In this document: positions 43,038 to 52,433 of the stretch, piece after piece
Numbering within the stretch: position 1 is the first letter of the stretch
Layout: every line of letters begins with the position of its first letter
From: Wukongibacter sp050859025
GTDB taxonomy: Bacteria > Bacillota > Clostridia > Peptostreptococcales > Caminicellaceae
DNA length: 64,000 nt
Assembly (NCBI RefSeq): GCF_050859025.1
Contig: NZ_CP138200.1
Span: 6,353,987-6,417,986 of the forward strand
Direction: 5' to 3'
Position numbers and translations under genes: made by a program
The notes under the pieces: generated by a model
Seen by the model: the letters and a program-made list of their open reading frames with translations, nothing else
Databases searched by the model: none
Told to the model about the DNA's origin: nothing

Positions 43038-45025
43038 TATTCCAATTGATATTTATATATTTTCCTATATAATGAACTCCTACTAATACCTAGAACTCTA
43101 GATGCTAAGGCTATATTTCTATCTACCTCTCTAATCGTTTTTTCTATTGTGATCTTTTCAACCTCTTCTAGAGAAAGAAGCTTATCACTTATACCTAGGG
43201 ATTTTGTAAGATTACTCGGTTTCATATAGTTTGGTAAATGCTTATAGCTTAAAACATCATCTTTTTCAATTATATTTATTACATGCTGCATTACATTTTG
43301 AAGCTCCCTTACATTTCCAGGCCAATTATAATTAATCATTCCTCTATAAAAGCTATCACTTATTTCTTTTATTTCCTTATCCATTTTGTCAGTATATTTT
43401 TCTATAAAATAATCTATAAATAGCCTTATATCTTCCTTTCTTTCTCTTAAAGGAGGAATCTTAATAGGCATAACATTCAATCTATAATAAAGATCCTGTC
43501 TAAAGTTTCCAAGCTCAAATTCCCGCTCTAAGTCCTTATGGGTTGCAGCTATGACCCTTACATCTACTGGAATTACTTCATGTCCACCTACCCTAACCAC
43601 CTGCCTTGTTTCAAGTACCCTTAAAAGGTTTGTTTGAGCATCTAATGGCATATCCCCTATCTCATCTAAAAATATAGTTCCTCCATCGGCAAGTTCAAAC
43701 TTCCCTGGATGCCCTCCTCTCTTTGCACCTGTAAAGGCACCTTCAACATAACCAAATAATTCACTTGCTACAAGCTCCCTAGGAATAGCTCCACAATTTA
43801 GGAATATAAAGGGTTTATTTCTTCTTGAGCTAGTGTTATGTATAGATTGTGCAAATAATTCTTTACCAGTACCGCTTTCTCCTTGAAGCAAAACCGTTGT
43901 ACTATGTCTTGCACATTTTTTTGCCAATTTTATAGCATCTTTTATATTTTCACTATTTCCCAAAATATCATTAAATGAAAATCTTGCTTCTGCACCTACT
44001 ATTTTATTTATTAGGTTATGAATAACCTTTGCCTCTTTAAATGTTATTACTACACCCTCAAGTTTATTTGTAATATTATCGTTAATTGGTGTTATAGTAG
44101 CTATACATAATATTTTTTTTCTCTTATTTACATTAAATTTAATCTCCTCTTCTTCATACCTTCTTCCTCTTTTTACCACTCTAATTATTTTATCCCTATA
44201 TTCCTTACGTAATATTGTGTTTATACTCTTTCCAATAATATCCTTTTCCCTTAATGATAGAAGCTTTCTTGCAAATAAATTTATATCCGTTACTTTACCC
44301 TCATTATTTACACATATTAGTCCTTCCGATATCGAATCCATTATTGCATAGAAATGCTCATTAGTAATCTTGAGCTGCTTATTTATTAATTCAAGCTGAA
44401 GCTCATTTTCAATAGCCTCTGCTGCCGCCACAACCATTCCTAATGTATGGGGATGAACCCTTTCACATGGTCCTGTCATACTGAGTATTCCTAATATCTC
44501 CTCTTTATCATTTCTAATGGGACAAGCAGAAGAGCTCCAATCATGATATAACTGACAAAAATGCTCTGCTCCAATTATTTGTACTGGATTTCCCGTATGT
44601 AGGGCAGTGCCAATAGCATTAGTTCCAATTACTTCTTCCTTTACATTACATCCCCTATACATATTTAAACTTCCATATTTTAATTCTAAATCCTTATCTC
44701 CGATGCATTCAAGTACATATCCATCCTTATCCGTCAATCTAACCAATAATCCAGAGCTTTCAACAATTTTATAAAGACTTTTCATAAATGGTTTAGCTCT
44801 TTTTAATAAACTCATAAATTCTTCATACCTCTTATCTATTTCTTCTTCGTCTAACTCCACCTTTATTTTTTCTATAAGAGGGTTCACACCGTAGTCTCTA
44901 CTTCTATACCATGAGCTGGAAATAAAATCCCTAAGAATATGTTTTTCTAATTTTCCCGTTGTAATAAATTGCTGCCAAGCATTAAAAACCTGTCGATTCT
45001 TATTTAATAACTCTACTGTAGGCAA
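43025..45025 (-). CDS. AcoR-like sigma-54-dependent activator
   Basis: A 666-residue enhancer-binding protein. An N-terminal GAF-like domain spans about residues 80-215 (VKEEVIGTNAIGTALHTGNP and CSACPIRN-type segment SSSACPIRNDKEEILGIL), then a PAS domain at about 225-335. The AAA+ domain at about 350-580 has LLQGESGTGKELFAQSIH, GAFTGA and IFLDEIGDM. A Fis-type helix-turn-helix ends the protein (LASRVLGISRSSLYRKI). The architecture is that of AcoR and related regulators. By position and site arrangement it should control the Mrp operon. The ligand is unknown. Confidence 0.88.
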   Translation of the reverse strand: MPTVELLNKNRQVFNAWQQFITTGKLEKHILRDFISSSWYRSRDYGVNPLIEKIKVELDEEEIDKRYEEFMSLLKRAKPFMKSLYKIVESSGLLVRLTDKDGYVLECIGDKDLELKYGSLNMYRGCNVKEEVIGTNAIGTALHTGNPVQIIGAEHFCQLYHDWSSSACPIRNDKEEILGILSMTGPCERVHPHTLGMVVAAAEAIENELQLELINKQLKITNEHFYAIMDSISEGLICVNNEGKVTDINLFARKLLSLREKDIIGKSINTILRKEYRDKIIRVVKRGRRYEEEEIKFNVNKRKKILCIATITPINDNITNKLEGVVITFKEAKVIHNLINKIVGAEARFSFNDILGNSENIKDAIKLAKKCARHSTTVLLQGESGTGKELFAQSIHNTSSRRNKPFIFLNCGAIPRELVASELFGYVEGAFTGAKRGGHPGKFELADGGTIFLDEIGDMPLDAQTNLLRVLETRQVVRVGGHEVIPVDVRVIAATHKDLEREFELGNFRQDLYYRLNVMPIKIPPLRERKEDIRLFIDYFIEKYTDKMDKEIKEISDSFYRGMINYNWPGNVRELQNVMQHVINIIEKDDVLSYKHLPNYMKPSNLTKSLGISDKLLSLEEVEKITIEKTIREVDRNIALASRVLGISRSSLYRKIYKYQLEYVLK

Positions 45026-45347
45026 TAGTCACACCTCCTACGCTCCTACTTTGTTGGTTCTATATTACTATAAATTAATTAGTTCATCAATTATTATGTT
45101 ATCTTTTATTTTATTATATAATACTTTTTTCACTTATGCATATTCTTAGTAACTAAAGGTTTATTGCATAAAGAAAAATGAGATATTAATATTCCCTTCT
45201 CGAGTAATTATCAAAACAAGTTAATGTATATTATTTTAACCAAAATTATTGATAGAAATTTCCAATCCATATTAATTCATTTCAATTTCAAGCCCCTATT
45301 AAATTTCTAGCATACCCTGCTTATATGCCTCAAATTTGAAAATTACT
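45026..45347. other. intergenic region with a repeated block
   Basis: It carries a sequence (about 45177-45240, AGATATTAATATTCCCTTC onward) that recurs in varied form near 22460, 52030, 52207 and 54870. It is otherwise AT-rich. The promoter of the activator gene should lie near 45050-45130 but was not resolved. Confidence 0.35.
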
Positions 45348-45405
45348 TATAGGGATTTAAGTAAAGACTTTACGCTTGTTCAAACTTTACATGAATAATC
45401 CCCTT
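45348..45405. repeat. internally deleted MITE family A
   Basis: Ends TATAGGGATTTAAGTAAAG and CTTTACATGAATAATCCCC are close together with the middle of the element missing. Confidence 0.5.
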
Positions 45406-45548
45406 TAAAAATCATATCTATTATACAAATAGCATTTTCATGTATTTTTTTCTCCCTGCGGGGAAAACTTTTTGTAAACAACAATAAGCAATGTACTATA
45501 GACATTTATATCCAATTACATTGTATAGATTAAGGAAGGTGTATTGTC

Positions 45549-46157
45549 TTGAATTTGACTTCAAATCTTTCAAAAAATACTATAAATATTGAAAGTCCTC
45601 TTGCTGCTTCAAATTTTTCAAATATGTTTTTATCACATCTAAAGGACTTTTATACTAATGAGCACGATGAAATCATTATATTATGTATTGGTACCGATAG
45701 GTCTACTGGTGATTCCCTAGGTCCCTTAACTGGTTATAAGATGAAAAAAGTCTTATCTAGATTTGAAAAGGTCCATGTTTATGGTACATTGGATGATCCT
45801 GTTCACGCTAAAAACTTAGAAGATCACATAAATAAAATATATTCATCCCATAAAAGGCCTTTTATAGTGGCTATAGATGCATGTCTTGGTAAAGTTGATA
45901 GAGTAGGTTATCTTACTGTTTGTAATGGTCCAATAAAACCAGGCGCTGGTGTTAAGAAAAATCTCCCTCCAGTTGGCGACATACATATAACTGGCATAGT
46001 TAATCTTGGAGGCTTTATGGAATATATAGTCCTTCAAAATACTAGACTTAGCCTAGTAATGAACATGGCAGAAACCATTTCCAGTGCAGTCTATTTTGGA
46101 CTTTGGAAATTTAAAAAACAGAATAAAAAAGAAGAAGAGCAGTTTAACTTGAGTTAG
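45549..46157 (+). CDS. yyaC: spore protease-like protein YyaC (DUF1256)
   Basis: A 202-residue protein of the DUF1256/YyaC family, related to the germination protease fold: ILCIGTDRSTGDSLGPLTGY, VYGTLDDPVHAKNL and VAIDACLGKVDRVG. TTG start with AAGGAAGGTG upstream. In bacilli it is a sporulation gene near the origin, as here. Its stop lies inside the terminator hairpin. Confidence 0.88.
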   Translation: MNLTSNLSKNTINIESPLAASNFSNMFLSHLKDFYTNEHDEIIILCIGTDRSTGDSLGPLTGYKMKKVLSRFEKVHVYGTLDDPVHAKNLEDHINKIYSSHKRPFIVAIDACLGKVDRVGYLTVCNGPIKPGAGVKKNLPPVGDIHITGIVNLGGFMEYIVLQNTRLSLVMNMAETISSAVYFGLWKFKKQNKKEEEQFNLS

Positions 46158-46172
46158 CTGCTCTTCCTTTTT
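46134..46172 (+). terminator. terminator of yyaC
   Basis: Arms GAAGAGCAG (46134-46142) and CTGCTCTTC (46158-46166), followed by CTTTTT. The first arm is within the coding region. Confidence 0.85.
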
Positions 46173-46199
46173 AGGAATTTTGTTAAAATCAAAATATAA

Positions 46200-46303
46200 T
46201 ATAGGGATTCAAGTAGAGACTTTAATTTATACATGTCCAAAACTCTCAGAAACACTGAGTATTTGTACCTGTATAAATTAAGTTCTACTATTTAAACCCT
46301 ATA
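46200..46303. repeat. MITE family A, CCCTATA-ended subtype
   Basis: Ends TATAGGGATTCAAGTAGAG and CTACTATTTAAACCCTATA; nearly the same as the copies at 13601 (inverted) and 60304. It is directly joined to a family C element through a shared TATA. Confidence 0.8.
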
Positions 46304-46404
46304 CAGGTCACCAACATTAGAATGAAATAAAATTCAAATAAAATAATGAACGCTTCTACATTTTTTGTTTGAATTTTATTAACTTTTAAAGTTGGTTACC
46401 TATA
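46300..46404. repeat. MITE family C
   Basis: A 105-bp inverted repeat, ends TATACAGGTCACCAACATT and AAAGTTGGTTACCTATA, inner arms AATAAAATTCAAA and TTTGAATTTTATT. The same A-then-C tandem occurs at 60304-60509. Confidence 0.8.
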
Positions 46405-46462
46405 TAACAAAGATTTCCCATAGACTAGATTCTCTATTTTCCTTTACTTACTAAATCTCTAA

Positions 46463-46729
46463 TTAGAATAACGACGTATAACTTCTATTCTCAATTATAT
46501 TGACTATCTCATCTGGAGTTTTTTCTTTTATATCTACTATAAATGCTCCATTAGTCATATCTATAACATTATCAAACATATTTAAATAGCTCAGGGAACT
46601 CTCCTCGCTATTATATAGTATTGTGTCTACATATCCTTCATATGTATTATCTACTATATTATATCCCCTTTCAATAAGACCCTCTCTAATATGGTTTGGA
46701 ACATTATTCAGCACTACATTTTTTTTCAT
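46463..46729 (-). CDS. YkuS-family (UPF0180) protein
   Basis: An 88-residue protein resembling YkuS: an N-terminal NVPNHIREGLIERGYNIVD segment, a central strand naming a tandem of small residues, and TPDEIVNIIENR near the end. The function is unknown. A strong ribosome site AGGAGGTG is partly sequestered by an upstream complementary sequence. Confidence 0.65.
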   Translation of the reverse strand: MKKNVVLNNVPNHIREGLIERGYNIVDNTYEGYVDTILYNSEESSLSYLNMFDNVIDMTNGAFIVDIKEKTPDEIVNIIENRSYTSLF

Positions 46730-46738
46730 TAAGAAAAC

Positions 46739-46767
46739 ACCTCCTAAAATTATTTTTTCTAGGAGGT
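46739..46767 (-). promoter_or_regulatory. hairpin covering the ribosome site of the YkuS-like gene
   Basis: In the minus-strand transcript ACCTCCTA (46760-46767) can pair with TAGGAGGT (46739-46746), which is the ribosome site itself. The loop is 13 bases. It could lower translation or be melted by a regulator. Confidence 0.45.
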
Positions 46768-46786
46768 TAATAATTTATTCAAAAAT

Positions 46787-46889
46787 TATAGAAATTGCAA
46801 TAAATCTTTTACATTTTGATTCCTTTATAAACCTTTGAGTATTAGCTATTCAATAAATCAAAATATATATTTATAAGTGCGCTTTATGT
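46787..46889. repeat. MITE family B (inverted)
   Basis: The left end TATAGAAATTGCAATAAAT is intact. The right end TATAAGTGCGCTTTATGTA has diverged. It lies between the YkuS-like gene and the lipid kinase gene. Confidence 0.75.
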
Positions 46890-46898
46890 ATTAAAATT

Positions 46899-47774
46899 TT
46901 ATGGAACAATTATATTTATAGCAGTCTTTTTTACCATAATTTCAGCAGGTATAGTTCCTATTATATCACCATCAACATTTAATGGTAATGATTTGTCTCC
47001 ATATATCTTGATTTCTTTACCCTTAAATATTTCTACCTCTTTAACCTTTATATGCTCTCCCTTAAATACCGTAAGAAAAAGTAATGCAAATTTTACTTTC
47101 TTCATCTTATTAACCAAGCAAATATCCAGCAAGCCATCCTCTACATCGGCCTTGGGATTTATTCTCATACCTCCACCATAATATTTCCCATTACCAACAG
47201 CAATAAGTTCAATATTTCTTTTAATTACTCTTTCATCAATATGTATTTCTATCTCTTTACTTTTATAACCTAAAAGGGTCTTAAAGACCCCTAAAATATA
47301 TGCCGATGTACCTGAAATATATTTTTTTATTCCCTCCGTAGCCTTAACTATTTCAGCATCTATTCCTACACTAGAACAATTGAGAAAGTACCTACCATTA
47401 ACCTTTCCAACATCTATTCTTCTTGTTTTTCCTGCCTTAATTATTTGAAGCGTTTCATCATAATTTTTTGGCATATTTATCATTCTTGAAAAATCGTTAC
47501 CCGTTCCTGCCGGTAATATTCCAAGTATTATATTTTTCTCTCCAATACCATTCACTACCTCATAAGCGGTTCCGTCTCCACCAACTGAAATTATGTTATT
47601 GAAACCCCTTTGTATTCCTTCCTCAGCTAGCTTCTCTGCTTCTCCCTTTTTTTCAGTTATACTTATCTCATAATGTATCTTTTCTCTATCAAAGCTTTCC
47701 TTTATTTTAGGAATCAGTTCTAGAGTTTTTCCTTTTCCCGCAACTGGATTCACTATAAAAAGATACTTTCTCAT
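46899..47774 (-). CDS. YegS/BmrU-type lipid kinase
   Basis: A 291-residue diacylglycerol-kinase-fold protein: VNPVAGKGK at the N-terminus, the catalytic ISVGGDGTAYEVVNG near residue 60 and ILPAGTGNDFSR near 95. It phosphorylates a lipid such as diacylglycerol or undecaprenol; which one is not readable. It follows the cysteine desulfurase gene by 11 bp, so the two share a transcript. Confidence 0.85.
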   Translation of the reverse strand: MRKYLFIVNPVAGKGKTLELIPKIKESFDREKIHYEISITEKKGEAEKLAEEGIQRGFNNIISVGGDGTAYEVVNGIGEKNIILGILPAGTGNDFSRMINMPKNYDETLQIIKAGKTRRIDVGKVNGRYFLNCSSVGIDAEIVKATEGIKKYISGTSAYILGVFKTLLGYKSKEIEIHIDERVIKRNIELIAVGNGKYYGGGMRINPKADVEDGLLDICLVNKMKKVKFALLFLTVFKGEHIKVKEVEIFKGKEIKIYGDKSLPLNVDGDIIGTIPAEIMVKKTAINIIVP

Positions 47775-47785
47775 AATATCCTCAC

Positions 47786-48931
47786 TTATTCCATTTCATC
47801 ACATATTTTCTTTATAGCTGCTAAAGCATCTTCAATATCTTTTCTTTTGTTAAAATACCCTATACTAAATCTTACTGTTCCCTGTTCAAAGGTTCCTAAG
47901 GTTTTATGTGCTAAAGGTGCACAATGCAATCCAGACCTTACCGCAACATTAAATGCTTGATCTAATATATAACTAACCTCCGATGAATCTATATCCCCGA
48001 TGTTAAGAGAAATTACGGAAGCCTGTTTTCTGGAGTCCTTAGGTCCATAGATTTTTACTTGTTCAATTTTCTTTAATTCAGTTAACATGAATTCCGTCAA
48101 TTCTTCTTCATGCTTTCTAATCTTATCTATACCCGTTTCCAAAATAAACTTTATACCCGCACCCATAGCCACTATTCCCGGAGTGTTAGGTGTTCCACTT
48201 TCATATCTATCTGGAACAATTTCAGGTTGTAATAGGGATTCTGACTTACTACCTGTTCCACCCTCTTTCATTTGTCTCAGCTCTACGCCTTCTCTAATAT
48301 ATAATGCACCAGTTCCCTGTGGACCCATTAACCCTTTATGACCAGGAATAGCTAATAAATCTATATTCATATTCTTTACATCTATATCGTAGACTCCCGC
48401 AGTTTGAGCTGCATCCACAAGCATAAGTATATCATTTTCCTTAGCTAATTTTCCAATTTTTTCTATAGGCATTATTGTACCTGTTACATTGGATGCATGG
48501 GTAATAGCAATCAATTTCGTGTTTTTCTTTATTGCTTTCTTAATATCTTCTATCTCAATAAACCCTTCTTTTGAGCAATCGACGATAGTATTTTCTACCC
48601 CTATATCCTCTATAGTTTTAATTGGTCTTATAAGTGAGTTATGCTCCATACTTGATGTTATAACATGATCTCCCTTTTTAAGTATTCCTTTTATAGCTAG
48701 ATTCAATGAATCTGTAGCATTACTAGTAAAAATTATCTGCATGGGATTATCAATATTAAACAGCTCGCACATTAACTCTCTTGTTTCATATATTGATCTA
48801 CCAGCCTTCAAAGCTAATTTATGTCCAGATCTCCCTGGATTAGCTCCATATTCTCTTAAACATTTATCAACAGCTTTGTACACCTCTTCCGGTTTTGGGA
48901 AAGAAGTTGCCGCATTATCTAAATAAATCAC
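47786..48931 (-). CDS. aminotransferase class V / cysteine desulfurase
   Basis: A 381-residue PLP enzyme that takes sulfur from cysteine. IYLDNAATSFPKP begins the protein, SSMEHNSLIRP and the Schiff-base lysine in IPGHKGLMGPQG follow, and the catalytic cysteine is in VRSGLHCAPLAH near residue 335. It is a stand-alone form (EF2568-type), not next to iscU. It lies 26 bp after the PhzF gene. Confidence 0.87.
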   Translation of the reverse strand: MIYLDNAATSFPKPEEVYKAVDKCLREYGANPGRSGHKLALKAGRSIYETRELMCELFNIDNPMQIIFTSNATDSLNLAIKGILKKGDHVITSSMEHNSLIRPIKTIEDIGVENTIVDCSKEGFIEIEDIKKAIKKNTKLIAITHASNVTGTIMPIEKIGKLAKENDILMLVDAAQTAGVYDIDVKNMNIDLLAIPGHKGLMGPQGTGALYIREGVELRQMKEGGTGSKSESLLQPEIVPDRYESGTPNTPGIVAMGAGIKFILETGIDKIRKHEEELTEFMLTELKKIEQVKIYGPKDSRKQASVISLNIGDIDSSEVSYILDQAFNVAVRSGLHCAPLAHKTLGTFEQGTVRFSIGYFNKRKDIEDALAAIKKICDEME

Positions 48932-48957
48932 TTTATCACTTCCTTATTATTATAGTT

Positions 48958-49869
48958 CTAAAGGTATATTTTTCCTTCCATAACTAGTACTGCTTCTCCG
49001 CCTACTTTTATAATAAGCTCATTATTATTTTTTGTGACTTCAACAAATATTTGACTAGGTCTATCCATAAAATACCCTTGTTCACAAATCAAGTCAACCT
49101 TTTCATCTATATCTATTATATCATTTTTTATAATATATGCAGCTAAAGCTCCATTTGATGTTCCTGTAGCTGCTTCTTCATTAATTCCATATGCCGGAGC
49201 AAAGTTTCTACATGATACTAGAATGGGATTTCCATAATCCTTTATTGTAAAAGCATGTACTCCCACAACCCCACGTTCTCTACTATATTTAGACAGTCTA
49301 CTAAAATCAGGATTTATTTTCTTTAATACATCAATGTTTTTTACTGGCAGCATGATATCCGGAAGACCTGTTGAGAAAGCCATAGGCAAAGCATCGTGCT
49401 CCTTTAGTCCAATTTCCTCATTATCTATTCCCATAATACTAGCTATTTCATCCTTTTTTTCAAGCTTGAAAATATATTTAGGCTTAGATTGTGTCATCAT
49501 TACCCTTGGCATATTAGCCTTATTAAAACATATCTCAACAGGGAGTATTCCTGCCAAAGTCTTCTGTCTTACAGTAATTTTATTATCCTTAATTTTTAAT
49601 ATATTCTTTTTAGCCATGATTGAAAATGCTGCTATGGTTGCATGCCCACAAAGGTCTACCTCTTCAGTTGGAGTAAAAAAACGGACCTCATAATCATATT
49701 CCTTTTTATCGGATTTTTTAACAAAGGCTGTTTCTGATAATGCCATTTCCCTTGCTATTTTAAGCATCTGGTTCCTATCTAAGCCATCGACATCTAATAT
49801 AACTGCCGCTGGATTTCCTCCAAAAACCCTATTTGTAAATGCATCTATCTGATAATATATTTTTTCCAT
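48958..49869 (-). CDS. PhzF-family isomerase/epimerase-like protein
   Basis: A 303-residue protein with the two-lobed PhzF fold: YYQIDAFTNRVFGGNPAAV at the start, the catalytic glutamate in ALSETAFV (about residue 45), DLCGHATIAAF and, in the second half, GINEEAATGTSNGALAAYI. The substrate is unknown; phenazine synthesis is not implied. It starts just after a parS site. Confidence 0.85.
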   Translation of the reverse strand: MEKIYYQIDAFTNRVFGGNPAAVILDVDGLDRNQMLKIAREMALSETAFVKKSDKKEYDYEVRFFTPTEEVDLCGHATIAAFSIMAKKNILKIKDNKITVRQKTLAGILPVEICFNKANMPRVMMTQSKPKYIFKLEKKDEIASIMGIDNEEIGLKEHDALPMAFSTGLPDIMLPVKNIDVLKKINPDFSRLSKYSRERGVVGVHAFTIKDYGNPILVSCRNFAPAYGINEEAATGTSNGALAAYIIKNDIIDIDEKVDLICEQGYFMDRPSQIFVEVTKNNNELIIKVGGEAVLVMEGKIYL

Positions 49870-49901
49870 TTCCTAATCCCCTTCCTCTCAAAACATATCA
49901 A

Positions 49902-49917
49902 TGTTTCACGTGAAACA
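49902..49917. promoter_or_regulatory. parS centromere-like site
   Basis: TGTTTCACGTGAAACA is a perfect 16-bp palindrome equal to the ParB (Spo0J) binding consensus. It lies 258 bp beyond the end of parB. Confidence 0.92.
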
Positions 49918-49937
49918 TACCAAAATAATATTTAAAC

Positions 49938-49974
49938 CTATGAGCTTTCCCTATATTTGGGATCCCTCATAGGC
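49938..49974. terminator. hairpin between parB and the PhzF gene
   Basis: Arms CCTATGAG and CTCATAGG enclose a second stem (TCCC/GGGA). No strong U tract, so it may be a weak terminator or part of the next element. Confidence 0.4.
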
Positions 49975-50000
49975 CTAGAAAAACCTTAATAACAAAACTT

Positions 50001-50159
50001 TAGGCTCAGGCTGATGACAAACCTGAATTTCTTCGTTGTCGCTTCAATCAAGAACCCTTACGTATGTCTATATACGCTGCAGTCTCTTGATTTCAGCACG
50101 CCTCGAACTTCAGATTTCTAGGCAGCCTATCATCTTGTTGACTTTGTCTACAAGACGAT
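50001..50159. repeat. structured intergenic element downstream of parB
   Basis: A GC-richer block than its surroundings with nested arms: CTGAA/TTCAG (50023-50027 and 50109-50113), TTCG/CGAA, ATCAAGA/TCTTGAT (50047-50053 and 50085-50091) and CGTA/TACG, giving one long hairpin. A second hairpin (ATCATCTTGT and ACAAGACGAT, 50130-50159) adjoins the parB stop. I recall similar sequence from other clostridial genomes as a dispersed repeat, but cannot confirm it here. Confidence 0.5.
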
Positions 50160-50174
50160 ACTTTATCTCTAACA

Positions 50175-51050
50175 TTACTTATTAAGAAATTCTACAATTC
50201 TTTCTAAATCTTCATCACTATAATATTCTATCTCTATCTTACCCTTTTTCTTTCCCTTCACTATATTAACCTTAGTTCCGAGCAATTCCTTCAATTTATC
50301 TTCAACATAAATTAGACTACTATCCTTTGTTTTTCTAGCCATCTTATTCTTTTCTTTAGATTTATCAAGTATTAGAGAAACTAATTTCTCTGTTTCTCTA
50401 ACAGTTAGAATTTCGTTAACTATTTTTAAGGCTACTTTCTTTTGTATATCAGTATTTTCTAATCTTAGAAGAGTTCTTCCATGTCCACCAGATATTTTGC
50501 CATCTATAATCATCTGTATTACTTCATCATCTAAATTTAACAGTCTTAACGTATTAGCTATATATGGTCTACTCTTACCTACTATCTTACCAATCTTATC
50601 CTGAGTCATCTTAAATTCTTCATTAAGTCTTTTATAGGCTAGAGCTTCTTCTATCTCATTTAGGTCTTCTCTTTGAAGATTTTCGATTAATGATAATTCC
50701 ATTAACTTTTCACTATTCAAATCCTTTATTATACATGGAATTTCTTTTAAATCTGCATTTTTAGCCGCACGCCATCGTCTCTCTCCCGCTACAATCTCAT
50801 ACCCATTTTTAAGATTTCTAACTATAATTGGTTGTATAATACCATGAGTTAATATTGATTCCTCTAGGTCTCTAATCTTTTCCTTATCAAAATGCTTTCT
50901 TGGCTGATTAATATTAGGTTTGATCTTATCTATATTTATCATTGAAACTATTCTATTAGTTTCGTTATTATCCTTTAAGACTTCCTCCTCTATTTTTTGA
51001 GGAATAAGAGCATTTAATCCCTTGCCAAGCCCTCTTTTAGCTTTAGCCAA
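50175..51050 (-). CDS. parB: chromosome partitioning protein ParB (Spo0J)
   Basis: A 291-residue protein with the canonical start RGLGKGLNALIP, the CTP-binding motif AGERRWRAAK (about residue 90), the helix-turn-helix of the parS-binding domain (TQDKIGKIVGKSRPYIANTL) and a C-terminal dimer domain. It loads at parS and slides as a CTP clamp. It directly abuts parA, with which it forms an operon. Confidence 0.95.
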   Translation of the reverse strand: MAKAKRGLGKGLNALIPQKIEEEVLKDNNETNRIVSMINIDKIKPNINQPRKHFDKEKIRDLEESILTHGIIQPIIVRNLKNGYEIVAGERRWRAAKNADLKEIPCIIKDLNSEKLMELSLIENLQREDLNEIEEALAYKRLNEEFKMTQDKIGKIVGKSRPYIANTLRLLNLDDEVIQMIIDGKISGGHGRTLLRLENTDIQKKVALKIVNEILTVRETEKLVSLILDKSKEKNKMARKTKDSSLIYVEDKLKELLGTKVNIVKGKKKGKIEIEYYSDEDLERIVEFLNK

Positions 51051-51824
51051 TTAAATCACATCCTCTTCTAATTCTAAAAATTCTTCAGCAAGCTCACTAT
51101 AGGCTTCGGCTCCTTTAGACTTTGGATCATATTCTATTACAGGCATACCATGACTAGGAGCTTCAGCTAATCTTACATTTCTCGGTATAATTGTACTATA
51201 TACCTTACCTTTAAAAAAGCGTTTAACTTCATCCACCACTTGAATGGATAGATTTGTTCTCCCATCAAACATACTTAAAACCACACCTTGAATTTCTAAT
51301 GAAGGGTTTAAGTTCCTTTTAATTAATTGTATAGTATTCATAAGCTGACTTACACCTTCTAAAGCATAGTATTCACACTGTATAGGAATTATTACACTAT
51401 CGACCCCTGTTAAAGAATTAATAGTTAATAATCCCAGAGAGGGTGGACAATCAACAAATATATAGTCATAATCTTCTCTAATCTCATCAATAATTCTAGT
51501 AAATCTGAATTCTCTCTCCTTCATACCCGTAAGTTCAATCTCAGCCCCAGCCAATTGAACATTAGAAGGAATAATATCAATATTCTCATACTTAGTTTTA
51601 GTAATACAATTTCTTACCTCTTCGTCTCCCAATAATGCATCATAAATATCATATTCCGTACTATTCTTATCTATTCCAAAACCACTAGTTGTATTTCCCT
51701 GAGGATCAATGTCTATTATAAGAATTTTTTTACCTTTCATAGCAATGCAGGCACTTAAGTTTACATTAGTAGTAGTCTTCCCTACTCCACCTTTTTGATT
51801 AAACAAGGCTATTGCTTTCCCCAC
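51051..51824 (-). CDS. parA: chromosome partitioning ATPase ParA (Soj)
   Basis: A 257-residue ParA/MinD ATPase, beginning MGKAIALFNQKGGVGKTTT with the deviant Walker A. The GTG at 51824 is preferred, since AGGGAGTG lies at the right distance; an in-frame GTG at 51833 overlaps that site. IDIDPQGNTTSGFG and FVDCPPSLGLL complete the nucleotide site. Confidence 0.94.
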   Translation of the reverse strand: MGKAIALFNQKGGVGKTTTNVNLSACIAMKGKKILIIDIDPQGNTTSGFGIDKNSTEYDIYDALLGDEEVRNCITKTKYENIDIIPSNVQLAGAEIELTGMKEREFRFTRIIDEIREDYDYIFVDCPPSLGLLTINSLTGVDSVIIPIQCEYYALEGVSQLMNTIQLIKRNLNPSLEIQGVVLSMFDGRTNLSIQVVDEVKRFFKGKVYSTIIPRNVRLAEAPSHGMPVIEYDPKSKGAEAYSELAEEFLELEEDVI

Positions 51825-51890
51825 CTTAATCACTCCCTTTTAGTTTCAGAGGAAATCCCATAATTCTTAATAAATTAACTCGCCTAGCTA

Positions 51891-51992
51891 TATAGAACGC
51901 ACTTATAAATCTACATTTTGATTTTTTGAATAGCCAACATTTCAAGGCTTTCCAAGGAATCAAAATGAAAAAGATTTATTGCGATTTCTATA
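51891..51992. repeat. MITE family B
   Basis: A 102-bp inverted repeat, ends TATAGAACGCACTTATAAAT and GATTTATTGCGATTTCTATA, nearly the same as the copy at 20641. It lies upstream of parA. Confidence 0.8.
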
Positions 51993-52078
51993 GTAAAATA
52001 AAAATGCAAAGCTTCAAGTTCTTAAGAGATATTAATATTTCCTTTTAGCGATTTCAATGAGTCTGTTTTTACCTTTAA

Positions 52079-52184
52079 TATAGAGAGTTCCAAGTAAATC
52101 TTAATTTGTACATATTAAAATATCCGGTGAATCTTAGGATTTTTGATGTGCATACATTAAAGTTTTGACTGGAATCTCTCTATA
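52079..52184. repeat. MITE family A
   Basis: Ends TATAGAGAGTTCC and GGAATCTCTCTATA with the usual core. It is preceded (52015-52070) and followed (52200-52270) by copies of the block also seen near 45177. Confidence 0.75.
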
Positions 52185-52433
52185 TATAACATGTTCACTG
52201 CATGAAGGAAAAAGAAATATTAATATCCCCTTCCCGAAGAACTAGCTCAACAGATTAAGTTAATACATCCAGGAAAAATATTAAACCTAAATCACATTTT
52301 TTTCATTATAAAAAACTTAGATTCCTCATCACTATCAATATATATATCTTCTTCTCTTTATAAGCTATTCCTTCTTTAAATTTATATATTTTTCAAAAAA
52401 TTATATATAGGCTCAATTTTATTTAGATGGGTA

